This document shows positions 43,160 to 52,854 of a DNA stretch of 64,000 bases, in pieces. A program made the position numbers and the translations under genes. Within the stretch, counting starts at the first letter, position 1; each line of letters opens with the position of its first letter. The notes under the pieces were generated by a model, which did no database searches, was not told the DNA's origin, and was given only the letters and a program-made list of their open reading frames with translations. The stretch lies in assembly GCA_021824565.1 (NCBI GenBank), contig JAKAKL010000004.1:1-64000 (forward strand). Reading direction: 5' to 3'. The DNA is from Bacteroidota bacterium. Its GTDB lineage: Bacteria; Bacteroidota; Ignavibacteria; Ignavibacteriales; Ignavibacteriaceae.

Positions 43160-45046
43160 ATGAAAAATTTAATCGTACAGCCGGGAATTAAAAATGATCG
43201 AACTATAAGAATAAAATTTTTTATGAGAATATTGGCGTTGATAATTTTATTTGGTGCAGCGCTTGCTCCGAACGCGTATTCACAGGACTCAAGCGAATAT
43301 AACATGAATGAAGTCGTTGTTACCGCTAGCAGAACGCCTGTTTCTTATTCTAACTTGACAAGGAGCGTAGTTGTTATTGATTCGGAAAAAATCTCCGAGC
43401 TTCCTGTAAGCAGCGTGCAGGATCTGCTTCAGTATGCTGCCGGCGTTGCGCTTGAACAAAGAGGCGTTGACGGCGTTCAAGCTGATGTAAATATTAGAGG
43501 AGGAAATTCGGAAGAGACATTGATAATGATCGACGGCGTTGATGTTGACGATCCGCAGACGGGTCATCATAATTTAAACCTTCCGGTCTCTTTGAACGAC
43601 ATTGACAGGATCGAAATTCTTAAAGGTCCGGCTTCGAGCATTTATGGAGCTAATGCTTTCAGCGGAGTTATTAATATTATAACCAAAAAGGGAAGTGATA
43701 AAGCTTTGTCACTGCAAACGGAAGGCGGACAGAATGCTTATTATAAAGGCTCCGTTTACGCCGCTTACCCGGTCGGGATTTTTAACAATCATTTATTTTT
43801 TTCAAAGAAAAAATCCAACGGATACATGCACGATTCCGATTTTGATATCGTCAATTTTGGTTACGGCTCGTCGATAAACACTGAAGCCGGAGATATAAAT
43901 TTATATTTTGGATATAACGATAAAAAATTCGGTGCAAATACTTTTTATACTACTTATTTTTCCAATCAATGGGAACATACTACAACAAAGCTGTTAAGTC
44001 TTACCGGGAACCTTGGCAGCTCTAATTTTATTTTATCTCCTAAAATTTATTGGAGAAGGAACGACGACAACTATCTTTTAGATTATACCAATCCTCCGTT
44101 TTATCATAATATCCACCAGACAAATGTTTATGGAGGTGAGCTGCAGGCTTCTATAAATTCCAATTTCGGCACTACTTCGTTTGGCGGCAATTATACTTTC
44201 GATAAAATAGTTAGCTCAAATCTCGGCGATCATTCGCGCGAAACAAAAGGATTTTTTGCAGAACAAATATTTTCTCCGCTGCATAAACTGACCGTAATTG
44301 TCAACGCATTCGATTATGATTACCCAACTCTCGGCTGGAAATTTTGGCCAGGGCTTGATCTCGGATATAATATATCAAACAGCCTTCGCGCATTTGGCTC
44401 TATTGGTAAAGCATTTAGAATCCCTAATTATACAGAACTTTATTATACATCTCCCGGCTTAAGCATGGGCAATCCTAATTTAACAAATGAAGAGACTCTG
44501 GATTATGAAGCCGGCGTGAACTTCAATCAATATTTTTTTACATCCAAGCTCAGCTTCTTCCGCAAGGAAGGGAAGAATCTAATTGATTGGGTCAGGTTCA
44601 ATCCGGGCGAGGCATGGACAGCTACAAACATTTCTACATTAAATACAAACGGCTTTGAATTAAACTTCAATTTATTTACAAAAGAACTTCTCTCTCAATT
44701 TCCAATCAATGATATCAATATTGATTACACTTATTTGAGTTCAGATAAAAATACTTTGCAGAATAATTCTCAATATTTGTTTGAGTATCTGAGACATCAA
44801 CTGATCGTCGGTATTGATAATGTCTGGTGGTACGATATAAAACAGAATTGGGAATTGCGTTATGAAGATCGAGTGAACCTGCAAAATTATTTTCTTGTCG
44901 ATACAAAAATTTCACGACAGATTTATGATTTTGAAATCTTCGTAAACATTACAAATTTATTTAACAAGCAATACGTAGAGATAAGCGGAGTTCAGCTTCC
45001 CGGGCGATGGATAACAGCCGGGCTGGAATATTCTCTTGGCGACTAA
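43160..45046 (+). CDS. TonB-dependent outer-membrane receptor (BtuB-like)
   Basis: Active-transport receptor of 628 aa. The N-terminus is long, with the signal sequence apparently residing at about residues 22-41 (MRILALIILFG...NAYSQ); translation might begin at the in-frame ATG near 43223. The TonB box/plug starts NEVVVTASRTPV, with RGGNSEETLIMIDGVDV and GPASSIYGANAFSGVINIITK as classic plug motifs. A 22-strand barrel follows. The plug type is like BtuB/vitamin B12 or siderophore receptors. Two B12-type radical SAM proteins and MeaB in this window would fit a cobalamin need, but the ligand is not shown. Confidence 0.9.
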   Translation: MKNLIVQPGIKNDRTIRIKFFMRILALIILFGAALAPNAYSQDSSEYNMNEVVVTASRTPVSYSNLTRSVVVIDSEKISELPVSSVQDLLQYAAGVALEQRGVDGVQADVNIRGGNSEETLIMIDGVDVDDPQTGHHNLNLPVSLNDIDRIEILKGPASSIYGANAFSGVINIITKKGSDKALSLQTEGGQNAYYKGSVYAAYPVGIFNNHLFFSKKKSNGYMHDSDFDIVNFGYGSSINTEAGDINLYFGYNDKKFGANTFYTTYFSNQWEHTTTKLLSLTGNLGSSNFILSPKIYWRRNDDNYLLDYTNPPFYHNIHQTNVYGGELQASINSNFGTTSFGGNYTFDKIVSSNLGDHSRETKGFFAEQIFSPLHKLTVIVNAFDYDYPTLGWKFWPGLDLGYNISNSLRAFGSIGKAFRIPNYTELYYTSPGLSMGNPNLTNEETLDYEAGVNFNQYFFTSKLSFFRKEGKNLIDWVRFNPGEAWTATNISTLNTNGFELNFNLFTKELLSQFPINDINIDYTYLSSDKNTLQNNSQYLFEYLRHQLIVGIDNVWWYDIKQNWELRYEDRVNLQNYFLVDTKISRQIYDFEIFVNITNLFNKQYVEISGVQLPGRWITAGLEYSLGD

Positions 45047-45061
45047 ATAGTATGTGAAATA

Positions 45062-45409
45062 TCAGCCGGGAGGCCAGTTCATCGGTCTCCCGCCTAATAA
45101 ATGCATATGGAGATGATAAACTTCCTGTCCGCCGTTCTTGCCGCAGTTTATAACGAGCCTAAAGCCTTCCGAATCAACACCCATTTCCTTCGCAATAGAA
45201 TTTGCCGCGTCGAATAATTGTCCCAACAATTCGGAATGTTCTTTGCCATTGATATTTGTAATTGTAGGGATTTCAACTTTTGGAATTATTAAAACATGAA
45301 CCGGCGCTTTTGGATTAATATCTTTAAACGCAAGGACATGTTCATTTTCAAAAACTATATCGGCGGGTATTTCTTTTCTTATAATTTTAGAAAAAATTGT
45401 TTCGCTCAT
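45062..45409 (-). CDS. HIT family (HINT-like) nucleotide-binding protein
   Basis: Histidine-triad protein of 115 aa, probably a purine nucleoside phosphoramidase like HinT. It begins IFSKIIRKEIPADIVFENEHVLAFKDI, typical of the HINT branch. The catalytic triad HLHMH has H99, H101 and H103. Its ATG overlaps the stop of the NtrC-type regulator gene (ATGA), so it is translated from the same message. It ends 15 nt from the convergent TonB receptor stop, with no terminator between them. Confidence 0.95.
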   Translation of the reverse strand: MSETIFSKIIRKEIPADIVFENEHVLAFKDINPKAPVHVLIIPKVEIPTITNINGKEHSELLGQLFDAANSIAKEMGVDSEGFRLVINCGKNGGQEVYHLHMHLLGGRPMNWPPG

Positions 45410-46767
45410 GATTTTTCTTCTTTCTCTATGCCGTATTTTTTTATTTTATTATATAAATGGCTTCGTTGAATTTCAAGAATGTCAGCCGTTTTGCTGATGT
45501 TCCAGTCGTTGGCATTTAGCTGCTTAATTATGAAAGCTCTTTCCGCTTTTTCTTTAAATTCCTGGAATGAATTGCTGTCGTATATGATATTATCCGTCTG
45601 TTTGTTTTCAGCGGGAAAAAGAAATTCAATTTCTTTTTTTGAAATTGATCTTTTATCAACAAGAATAATAATTCGTTCAATAGCGTTTCTAAGCTCCCGG
45701 ATGTTGCCGCTCCATTTTAAGCTTTGCAAAAATTTAACGGCGTCATCTTCAAAGGCGACTTTAGATTTTTTATGCTTCTCAGTAATTTCATCAATAAAAT
45801 GATTTATAAGAATCGGAATATCTTCAACCCTTTCCTGAAGCGGCGGAATAGAAATCGGGATAACGTTCAAGCGGTGGAAAAGGTCTTCTCTGAAATTTCC
45901 TTTTTCAATTTCATCTTTTAAATTTTTATTTGTAGCCGACAAAATCCTAACATCAATTTCAATTTTTTTAGTACCGCCTACTCTTTCAATCTTATTATCT
46001 TCAATAGCGCGAAGAACCTTTGCCTGCGCCTGCAAACTCATATCGCCGATTTCATCTAAAAAAATTGTGCCTTTGTTTGCCAGCTCGAACTTTCCTATAC
46101 GCTGCTGTATTGCGCCTGTGAAGGAACCTTTCTCATGACCAAATAATTCCGACTCAATTAATTCATTCGGAATAGCTGCGCAATTCACTTCAATAAAAGG
46201 TTTATCCTTTCGCAAGCTCTTGTTGTGAATTGCTCTTGCTACAAGCTCTTTGCCTGTCCCGTTGTCTCCGGTAATCAAAACCCTTGTGTCGATTGGCGCG
46301 ACGCGTTCAATTACTTCGAGTATGTTTGTGATAGCTCTGCTATTACCAAGAATTTTGTCGCTTCCCAAAAGAGTTTTTTTTATCTCTTTGTTTTCGGAAA
46401 GAAGATTTGACTGCTCGACAGCGTTTCTAATGCTGATCAAAAGCTTTTCGCGGTCGATTGGCTTTTCAATAAAATCAAAAGCGCCCAGCCGTGTTGCTTT
46501 GATCGCATTCTCAACGCTGCCGTGTGCGGAAATAATTATTACTGAAATCGAAGAATTAATTTCCTTAGCCTTTTTTAAAACTTCAAAGCCGTTCATCGCC
46601 GGCATTTGAATATCAAGCAGAACTGTAGAAAATTGTAAGGCGGAAATTTTATCTATTCCTTCGGCGGCTGAAGTGGAGTATTCAACATTGTAACCTTCAT
46701 AATCAAGGATCATTTTTATGCTTTCGCAAATTTCCTTTTCGTCATCAATAATTAAAACTGAATTCAT
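45406..46767 (-). CDS. Sigma-54-dependent response regulator (NtrC family)
   Basis: Transcription activator of 453 aa. An N-terminal receiver has phosphoacceptor D52 in LLDIQMP. The AAA+ domain has Walker A GDNGTGKE (167-174) and the sigma-54-contact loop GSFTGA (214-219; consensus GAFTGA). The C-terminal Fis-type helix-turn-helix is at NDWNISKTADILEIQRSHLYNKIKKYGI. No sensor kinase is encoded next to it. It overlaps both neighbouring genes by 4 nt, an unusual operon partner for an acyl-CoA metabolism cluster. Targets unknown. Confidence 0.94.
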   Translation of the reverse strand: MNSVLIIDDEKEICESIKMILDYEGYNVEYSTSAAEGIDKISALQFSTVLLDIQMPAMNGFEVLKKAKEINSSISVIIISAHGSVENAIKATRLGAFDFIEKPIDREKLLISIRNAVEQSNLLSENKEIKKTLLGSDKILGNSRAITNILEVIERVAPIDTRVLITGDNGTGKELVARAIHNKSLRKDKPFIEVNCAAIPNELIESELFGHEKGSFTGAIQQRIGKFELANKGTIFLDEIGDMSLQAQAKVLRAIEDNKIERVGGTKKIEIDVRILSATNKNLKDEIEKGNFREDLFHRLNVIPISIPPLQERVEDIPILINHFIDEITEKHKKSKVAFEDDAVKFLQSLKWSGNIRELRNAIERIIILVDKRSISKKEIEFLFPAENKQTDNIIYDSNSFQEFKEKAERAFIIKQLNANDWNISKTADILEIQRSHLYNKIKKYGIEKEEKS

Positions 46768-47444
46768 AAATTATATCTAAAAAAAATAAGTGAACGAATT
46801 ATCAAAACATCAGACGGCAAAACCTTTTTATTGTCCTTTAAAATTTGACCAAAGATGTTTCCAAGAATGTTAGTCTGCAAATCTCTCGGATCAATTGAGT
46901 TTTGCACTTCAAAATCTTGTTCAAAAACTTCTATAAAATAACCAATTAGATTGCCTAAATCAAAAAAGTTTGAAGAGTAAGAAATGAAGGCGCTCCCGAA
47001 AAAATGCGCAAGTTTATCTTTATCGCCGAAGCTGTCTTCAGGCGTATCAAAAAAAAGCCACTTCGGAAGATTTTTGTTTTTTCCATTATAAATATCTTCT
47101 TCCGCAGAAGGTAGCCTGTAATCAACCATTGCGTCAATCAAGGGGAACCTCACATGAACATGATTATACGGGATTACTGCCATTGTTAAATCAAATAATG
47201 TTTCCGAAAAATTATTTTTATTGAACTGCAAGGCGCGCAGATAAATTGTATCCACTAACGCTAGATCGTTGTTGGTTTTTTTTAGATCTGAAAAATAATC
47301 CGAGGCGATAAATTTTGAAATGTAATTTATACTCTTGGAAAGATGGCTCTGTTGAGCAAATGTTATTGTAATTGAAAAGCTCTGGAATACCAGCAAAAGC
47401 AAAAAATATTTTATTAGCTGAGATTTGCTTTTATTTATGAACAT
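46764..47444 (-). CDS. Exported protein with YfiM/DUF2279-like pattern
   Basis: 226-aa protein with a signal peptide (residues ~1-30, ITFAQQ). The C-terminal half has the spaced residues DKDKLAHFFGSAFISY, GYFIEVFEQDF and DPRDLQTNILGNIFGQ. This resembles the DKxxHF...KE...D..D...N..G pattern of YfiM/DUF2279 proteins. Function is not known. It starts within the stop codon of the carboxylase beta-subunit gene (TAATG) and overlaps the NtrC gene by 4 nt, so it is translationally coupled on both sides. Confidence 0.6.
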   Translation of the reverse strand: MFINKSKSQLIKYFLLLLVFQSFSITITFAQQSHLSKSINYISKFIASDYFSDLKKTNNDLALVDTIYLRALQFNKNNFSETLFDLTMAVIPYNHVHVRFPLIDAMVDYRLPSAEEDIYNGKNKNLPKWLFFDTPEDSFGDKDKLAHFFGSAFISYSSNFFDLGNLIGYFIEVFEQDFEVQNSIDPRDLQTNILGNIFGQILKDNKKVLPSDVLIIRSLIFFRYNL

Positions 47445-49099
47445 TAAGTCTGAATAACTCCGACATTGAACTTAGAAATATCAGGATTATTGTTAGCCGC
47501 TTCCAAAGCCATCGAAACGTACTCTCGAGTTAAAGCCGGATCGATGATTTCGTCGATCCACAGCCGCGCAGCAGCATAAAGCGGAGTGCTCTTTTCATCA
47601 TACGATTTATTTATATCGTTCAATAGATTTTTCTTTTCAGTTTCGCTGAAAATTTTTCCGTCTTTTTCCGCTTGTTTTAATTTTATGTCTAGCAAAACAC
47701 TGCTTGCCTGTGCGCCTCCCATAACCGCTATCTTCGCGTTCGGATAAGCGAAAATAAATCTCGGGTCGTACGCTTTCCCGCACATTGCATAGTTTCCCGC
47801 GCCGAAACTGTTGCCGGTAATAATTGTAATTTTCGGAACGACAGAATTAGCTACGGCGTTCACCATCTTTGCTCCGTCTTTAATAATTCCGCCGTGCTCG
47901 GCTCTGCTGCCGACCATAAATCCTGTAACATCCTGCAGAAACAGCAGCGGAATTTTTTTCTGATTGCAGTTCATTATAAACCTTGCAGCTTTATCCGCGC
48001 TGTCAGAATATATTACTCCGCCAACCTGCATTTCTCCGGTTTCCGTTTTTATAATGCTCCGTTGATTTGCCACAATGCCGACTGCCCAGCCGTCAATTCT
48101 CGCGTATGCAGTAATTATCGTTTTTCCATAACCGGCTTTGTATTCGTCGATCTCCGAGTCGTCAACAATTCGTGAAATAATTTCATAAGTATCATAAGGC
48201 TTAATCGGATCTTCAGGCAGCAATCCGTATATTTCATCCGGATTAAATTTTGGAGGCTTGCTTTCTATTCTGTTGAAGCCTGCATTATTACCATTCCAGT
48301 TTTTATTTGTTAAGCTTCTTATTTTTTGAATACACTCGTCGTCATTTTTCATAACGTAGTCCGTTACGCCTGAAATATTCGACTGAACTTTCGCGCCGCC
48401 GAGACTTTCATTGTCTATGATTTCACCTATTGCCGCTCGAACAAGATGAGAGCCTGCTAAAAAAACTGAGCCTTCTCCTTCGACGATCAAAGCCTCATCA
48501 CTCATTATCGGAAGATATGCTCCTCCGGCAACGCACGGTCCCATGATCGCGGCAATCTGCGGTATGCCCGTGGAAGACATAATGGCATTGTTCCTGAAAA
48601 TTCTTCCGAAGTGTTCTTTATCTGGGAAAATTTCATCCTGCATCGGCAGAAAAACTCCGGCGCTGTCTACAAGATAAATTACCGGTAATTTATTTTCAAT
48701 TGATATTTCCTGAGCACGGATATTTTTTTTAACAGTAATCGGGAACCACGCTCCGGCTTTTACTGTAGCGTCATTCGCAACTATCACGTGATACTTGCCG
48801 TTAATTTTCCCGACGCCGTATATTGTTCCTGACGAAGGCGCGCCGCCTTGCTCTTCATACATACCGTAAGCTGCGAACGCGCTGAGTTCGAAAAAACTTT
48901 TTTCATCATCTACTAACTTGCTTATGCGCTCTCTTGCAGTCAGCTTGCCTTTTTCTTTTTGCCGTTCAATTGCTCTCTTGCCTCCGCCGAGTTTTATTTT
49001 TTCCTTTTCTGCGTTTAGTTTGCGGATAAGATTTTTGTAGTAGTCCTGCCGTCTTAAATAAATTTCATTTTCTTTAATTGCTTTGCCTATTTGCGCCAT
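47444..49099 (-). CDS. Acyl-CoA carboxylase carboxyltransferase beta subunit (methylcrotonyl-CoA carboxylase-like)
   Basis: Biotin-dependent carboxyltransferase subunit of 551 aa. SSGTIYGVGKINGKYHVIVAND, LPVIYLVDSAGVFLPMQDEIFPDKEHFGRIF and IMGPCVAGGAYLPIMSDEALIV match methylcrotonyl-CoA carboxylase beta (AccD5/MccB type) more closely than propionyl-CoA carboxylase. The second crotonase-like half holds GMITGNSFGAG-type glycines and YPNAKIAVMGGAQA. The biotin carboxylase (alpha) partner is not in this window. It lies between an acyl-CoA dehydrogenase gene (15 nt) and the coupled YfiM-like gene, consistent with leucine or branched-chain acyl-CoA catabolism. Confidence 0.88.
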   Translation of the reverse strand: MAQIGKAIKENEIYLRRQDYYKNLIRKLNAEKEKIKLGGGKRAIERQKEKGKLTARERISKLVDDEKSFFELSAFAAYGMYEEQGGAPSSGTIYGVGKINGKYHVIVANDATVKAGAWFPITVKKNIRAQEISIENKLPVIYLVDSAGVFLPMQDEIFPDKEHFGRIFRNNAIMSSTGIPQIAAIMGPCVAGGAYLPIMSDEALIVEGEGSVFLAGSHLVRAAIGEIIDNESLGGAKVQSNISGVTDYVMKNDDECIQKIRSLTNKNWNGNNAGFNRIESKPPKFNPDEIYGLLPEDPIKPYDTYEIISRIVDDSEIDEYKAGYGKTIITAYARIDGWAVGIVANQRSIIKTETGEMQVGGVIYSDSADKAARFIMNCNQKKIPLLFLQDVTGFMVGSRAEHGGIIKDGAKMVNAVANSVVPKITIITGNSFGAGNYAMCGKAYDPRFIFAYPNAKIAVMGGAQASSVLLDIKLKQAEKDGKIFSETEKKNLLNDINKSYDEKSTPLYAAARLWIDEIIDPALTREYVSMALEAANNNPDISKFNVGVIQT

Positions 49100-49113
49100 G
49101 ATTAGTCCGGTGA

Positions 49114-50277
49114 TTAATCTTTTAATAATTCTTTTGCAATTACTAATCTTTGTATTTCCGAAGTTCCTTCGCCTATCGTTAAGAGCTTTACATCGCGATA
49201 GAATTTTTCTACAGGAAAATCTTTTATGTAGCCGTAGCCGCCGAAAATTTGAACTGCCTCGCTCGCTGTCTTTTCCGCTACTTCGCTTGCATATAATTTT
49301 GCCATCGCTGCTTCCTTAAAATTCGGCTTTCCGCTGTCTTTCATAAATGCAGAACGAAATGTTAACATGCGCGCTGCATCAATCTGTGTTTGCATGTCAG
49401 CTAACTTAAATTGGATCGCCTGGAATTCGCTTAACGATTTTCCAAACTGAAATCTTTCTTTGCTGTATTTTAACGCTGCGTTCAAAGCGCCCTGAGCCAA
49501 TCCCACGCTAAGCGCGGCAATTGAAATTCTTCCGCCTTCAAGAATTTTTAAAGCCTGGACAAAACCTTCTCCTTCGTTACCGATTAAATTTTCTTTTGGC
49601 ACTTTGCAATTTTCAAATATAAGCTGGGAAGTATCGCTTGCGCGCATTCCTAATTTATTTTCTTTTTTACCTGCCGAAAATCCTTCCATCCCTTTTTCAA
49701 GAATAAAGGCTGAAATACCTTTGCTTCCTTTTTGCTTATCGGTAATTGCCATTACTACAGCTGTCTCTCCGACAGAGCCGTGAGTGATAAAGGTCTTGCC
49801 TCCGTTTAGGAGATAGTATCCTTCCTTTTTTTCCGCAAATGATTTTAATCCGCCAGCATCGCTGCCTGACGATGATTCAGTCAATCCCCATGCTCCAATT
49901 TTATTCCCTGAAGCTAAATCAGGCAAATATTTTTTCTTTTGATCCTGGTTTGCAAAGCGAAAAATATGATTTGTGCATAGCCCGTTATGAGCCGCAACAG
50001 AAAGCGCAATTGACGGGTCAACTTTAGCAAGTTCTTCTATGATAATGGCAAACTCGATATAGCCTAATCCGGAACCGCCGTATTCTTCATCTACTACAAT
50101 ACCTAAAAATCCTAAGCTGCCAAGCTCCTTAAAAATTTCAACCGGGAATTTTTGAGACTCATCGTACTCCATAATTCTTGGTTGAATTTTTTCTGAAGCA
50201 AATTCGCGTATTGTATCCCGGATAATAATTTGATTTTCAGTAAGGCCGATTAAATAAGCATCCTGCGCTGTTTGCAT
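49114..50277 (-). CDS. Acyl-CoA dehydrogenase
   Basis: FAD-dependent acyl-CoA dehydrogenase of 387 aa, which introduces a C2=C3 double bond. Motifs: GAWGLTESSSGSDAGGLKSFA (FAD-binding), GKTFITHGSVGETAVVMA, a mid-protein GRISIAALSVGLAQGALNAALKY, and the C-terminal QIFGGYGYIKDFPVEKFYRDVK...GEGTSEIQ with the usual Glu position. Directly upstream of a methylcrotonyl-CoA carboxylase-like beta gene, it may be an isovaleryl-CoA dehydrogenase, but short-chain substrates are also possible. Confidence 0.92.
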   Translation of the reverse strand: MQTAQDAYLIGLTENQIIIRDTIREFASEKIQPRIMEYDESQKFPVEIFKELGSLGFLGIVVDEEYGGSGLGYIEFAIIIEELAKVDPSIALSVAAHNGLCTNHIFRFANQDQKKKYLPDLASGNKIGAWGLTESSSGSDAGGLKSFAEKKEGYYLLNGGKTFITHGSVGETAVVMAITDKQKGSKGISAFILEKGMEGFSAGKKENKLGMRASDTSQLIFENCKVPKENLIGNEGEGFVQALKILEGGRISIAALSVGLAQGALNAALKYSKERFQFGKSLSEFQAIQFKLADMQTQIDAARMLTFRSAFMKDSGKPNFKEAAMAKLYASEVAEKTASEAVQIFGGYGYIKDFPVEKFYRDVKLLTIGEGTSEIQRLVIAKELLKD

Positions 50278-50376
50278 ATTTTTCCTTTCAGTTTTTCAGT
50301 TTGTTTTCTGATTTATTTTTTTAGATAAAATATCTTTTGAACATTTTATCTTTAGTTAATTATAATCGAAACTAAA

Positions 50377-51333
50377 TTACAATTGCTTTTTGAAATTTTC
50401 TATGATCTCTTCGGCAATGTGATACGGAGACGAATTTCCTAACACAATTTTTTCCAATGAAGAAGCCAAAGATTTTTCTCCTTCATCATCCCAAAGCTTT
50501 TTCCGTATTTGCTCTTCGACGATTTCCTTTACCCGTACTTTTGTACGTTCTTCTCTTTTCGTCCGAAACTTGCCTGTATTTTCTAAATATGTTTTATGTT
50601 TTAAAATTTCTTGTTCAACTTCGGCTATGCCTTTATTCTCGGTAGCTGTAGTTTTTACAATCGAATTCAGCCATGATTTTTGATCATGCTCTTTCATCAT
50701 CAAAATGGTTTTGAGCGCGGTAACTGCCTGCTCCGAGCCTGGTCTGTCGCTTTTATTTAGCACGAAAAAATCAGCGATTTCCATTAATCCTGCTTTCATC
50801 GCCTGAACAGAATCTCCAGACTCAGGCACCAGCACAACTATTGTTGTATCAGCCGCCTGTGCGATATCGAGTTCAGATTGACCTACGCCTACTGTTTCAA
50901 AAATAATATAATCATAACCAGCAACGTCAAGAATGTCCGCTGCGTCGTTTGCTTTTCTGCTTAAGCCGCCGAGGCTTCCGCGCGTAGCCATGCTGCGTAT
51001 AAAAATTCCGGCATCCTGACCAATTTCATTCATTCTAACCCGGTCGCCTAAAAGTGCGCCGCCTGTAAAAGGACTTGAAGGATCGACTGCAATTATTCCT
51101 ACGGTTTTATTTTTACTTCGCAATAATTTTGCAAGCTGATTGGTAATTGTGCTTTTGCCGGCGCCTGGAGGTCCGGTAATTCCTATTCTATATGCGTTGC
51201 CTACTCTGCAATAAATATTTTTTAACAAATCCGTCGCTTGCACTCCGTCTGATTCAACAATAGAGATTAAACGCGCAACGCTTCTTCTGTCGTTTTGAAA
51301 TAATTTTTCTATGAACTGATTTCCAATAAGCAT
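50377..51333 (-). CDS. meaB: Methylmalonyl-CoA mutase-associated GTPase (MeaB/ArgK)
   Basis: G3E GTPase chaperone that protects and gates B12 loading of methylmalonyl-CoA mutase. 318 aa, with Walker A GITGPPGAGKST (residues ~51-62), the base-recognition and switch segments VDPSSPFTGGALLGDRVRM and ETVGVGQSELDIA, and NKSD as the guanine-specificity motif. The mutase itself is not in this window. It sits between an epimerase gene (15 nt) and the acyl-CoA dehydrogenase gene (99-nt gap), linking it to propionyl/branched-chain acyl-CoA metabolism. Confidence 0.94.
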   Translation of the reverse strand: MLIGNQFIEKLFQNDRRSVARLISIVESDGVQATDLLKNIYCRVGNAYRIGITGPPGAGKSTITNQLAKLLRSKNKTVGIIAVDPSSPFTGGALLGDRVRMNEIGQDAGIFIRSMATRGSLGGLSRKANDAADILDVAGYDYIIFETVGVGQSELDIAQAADTTIVVLVPESGDSVQAMKAGLMEIADFFVLNKSDRPGSEQAVTALKTILMMKEHDQKSWLNSIVKTTATENKGIAEVEQEILKHKTYLENTGKFRTKREERTKVRVKEIVEEQIRKKLWDDEGEKSLASSLEKIVLGNSSPYHIAEEIIENFKKQL

Positions 51334-51348
51334 GAAGAAATTTTTATT

Positions 51349-52272
51349 CTATTTAATTTGTCGTTTAAAAAATTCTACAGTTAGTTTCAAGCCGTCTTCG
51401 ATATTAGTTGAAGGTCGCCAGTTAAATCTATTATGAAATTTATCCGAAGTAATAACGCTTCTCATTTGTTCTCCTGGTGCGGCGGGACCGTGTTTTTCAG
51501 TTTGTCCTTTTTCGGTAATTGTATTTAACATTGCAAATAATTCATTTACCGTGGTCTCCTTGCCGGTGCCGATATTATAGATGTCGCTCGCTTCATCTTT
51601 GGCTGCAATCAAATTAGCTTTAACGACATCGCCGACAAAAACATAATCGCGGGTTTGATTTCCGTGCCCGTTAATTATTGTCTGGTCTCCCTTCAATAAT
51701 CTTGAAGTAAAAATAGCAACAACTCCAGCCTCGCCAAACGGGTTTTGCCTCGGTCCGTATATATTTGCGTATCGAAGGATTGTATAATTTAAATTGTACT
51801 GAGCGTTGTAAAAGTATAAATATTTTTCGACTGCAAGCTTTGATATGCCGTAAGGCGAAAGAGGCGAAGTGAGATGATTTTCATCTGCCGGAAAATATTT
51901 TTGTTCGCCGTAAACAGCGCCGCCGGTAGATGCGAACATGAATTTTTTTACTCCGGTTCGGATCGAACATTGAAGCAGGTTTATTGTTCCTAAAATATTT
52001 GTGTTAGCGTCAAATGCAGGATCGGCAACTGACCGGCGAACGTCCATCTGCGCCGCATGATGATTGATCAGATCAAATTTTTCTTTTTCGAAAAGATCAA
52101 TTAAGCTTTTGTCGCAGATATCCGCTTTAATAAATTTCGCTTTAGGATTTATATTCTTTTCAAAGCCGGTCGAAAGATTGTCTAATATAAAAACATCATT
52201 CCCTTCATTGATGAAAGCATCGGCTACTTGTGAAGCAATAAATCCGGCTCCACCTGTTACAAGAATCTTCAC
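51349..52272 (-). CDS. NAD-dependent nucleotide-sugar epimerase (GalE/WbpP-like)
   Basis: Extended SDR of 307 aa. Motifs: GGAGFIASQVAD for NAD, the catalytic YGISK pair (YxxxK), GPRQNPFGEAGVVAIF, and RDYVFVGDVVKA. It probably interconverts UDP-hexose epimers or forms a related nucleotide sugar for surface polysaccharide; the precise substrate cannot be fixed. It is 3 nt from the nadD stop, within the long minus-strand block. Confidence 0.9.
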   Translation of the reverse strand: MKILVTGGAGFIASQVADAFINEGNDVFILDNLSTGFEKNINPKAKFIKADICDKSLIDLFEKEKFDLINHHAAQMDVRRSVADPAFDANTNILGTINLLQCSIRTGVKKFMFASTGGAVYGEQKYFPADENHLTSPLSPYGISKLAVEKYLYFYNAQYNLNYTILRYANIYGPRQNPFGEAGVVAIFTSRLLKGDQTIINGHGNQTRDYVFVGDVVKANLIAAKDEASDIYNIGTGKETTVNELFAMLNTITEKGQTEKHGPAAPGEQMRSVITSDKFHNRFNWRPSTNIEDGLKLTVEFFKRQIK

Positions 52273-52275
52273 AGT

Positions 52276-52854
52276 TTACTCCTTATATAATTTGTTGTTG
52301 TAAATATATCGTTCTACTTTGGACGGCACAAGAAAATTTACAGGTAAATTTTTTGCAACTCTCTCTCTTATATCGCTTGAACTTATTTCAATTGAAGGTG
52401 TGTCTACAAAAATTGCAGATTTATAATATTTATCCTGAACTCTGGGAATTTCAAATGACTTTCGGTTCAACACAACAAGACTGGCTAACTTCAAAATTTC
52501 GTCCGGCTCCTTCCATGTATTGAACTTCAAGATGTTATCATAACCGATTATCAACTCTATCTTTTTATATTTCTTAATCAATAGGCGAAGCGTATCGACA
52601 GTGTATGATATGGTTTTATTGTTCACTTCAACATCCGAATAATCGAAATAGGGAATATCTTTTATAGCCAGCTTAACCATCTCAAGTCTATGAGCAGGAT
52701 TTAACGCAGGTATATCGGCTTTATGCGGCGAGATAAATGCCGGTATAAAAATAATTTTATCAAGGCTTCTAATCTCTCTTACTGATTGAGCCGTAATTAA
52801 ATGCCCCAGGTGTATTGGATCGAAAGTTCCTCCGAAGATTCCAACAGCGCTCAT
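52276..52854 (-). CDS. nadD: Nicotinate-nucleotide adenylyltransferase
   Basis: Transfers AMP from ATP to nicotinate mononucleotide in NAD synthesis. 192 aa. GIFGGTFDPIHLGHLI has the nucleotidyltransferase HxGH motif, IGYDNILKFNTWKEPDEIL is the NaMN-binding strand, and ISSSDIRERVAKN the ISSTxIR ATP site. Full length. The start overlaps the stop of the 232-aa gene upstream by 4 nt. Confidence 0.94.
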   Translation of the reverse strand: MSAVGIFGGTFDPIHLGHLITAQSVREIRSLDKIIFIPAFISPHKADIPALNPAHRLEMVKLAIKDIPYFDYSDVEVNNKTISYTVDTLRLLIKKYKKIELIIGYDNILKFNTWKEPDEILKLASLVVLNRKSFEIPRVQDKYYKSAIFVDTPSIEISSSDIRERVAKNLPVNFLVPSKVERYIYNNKLYKE

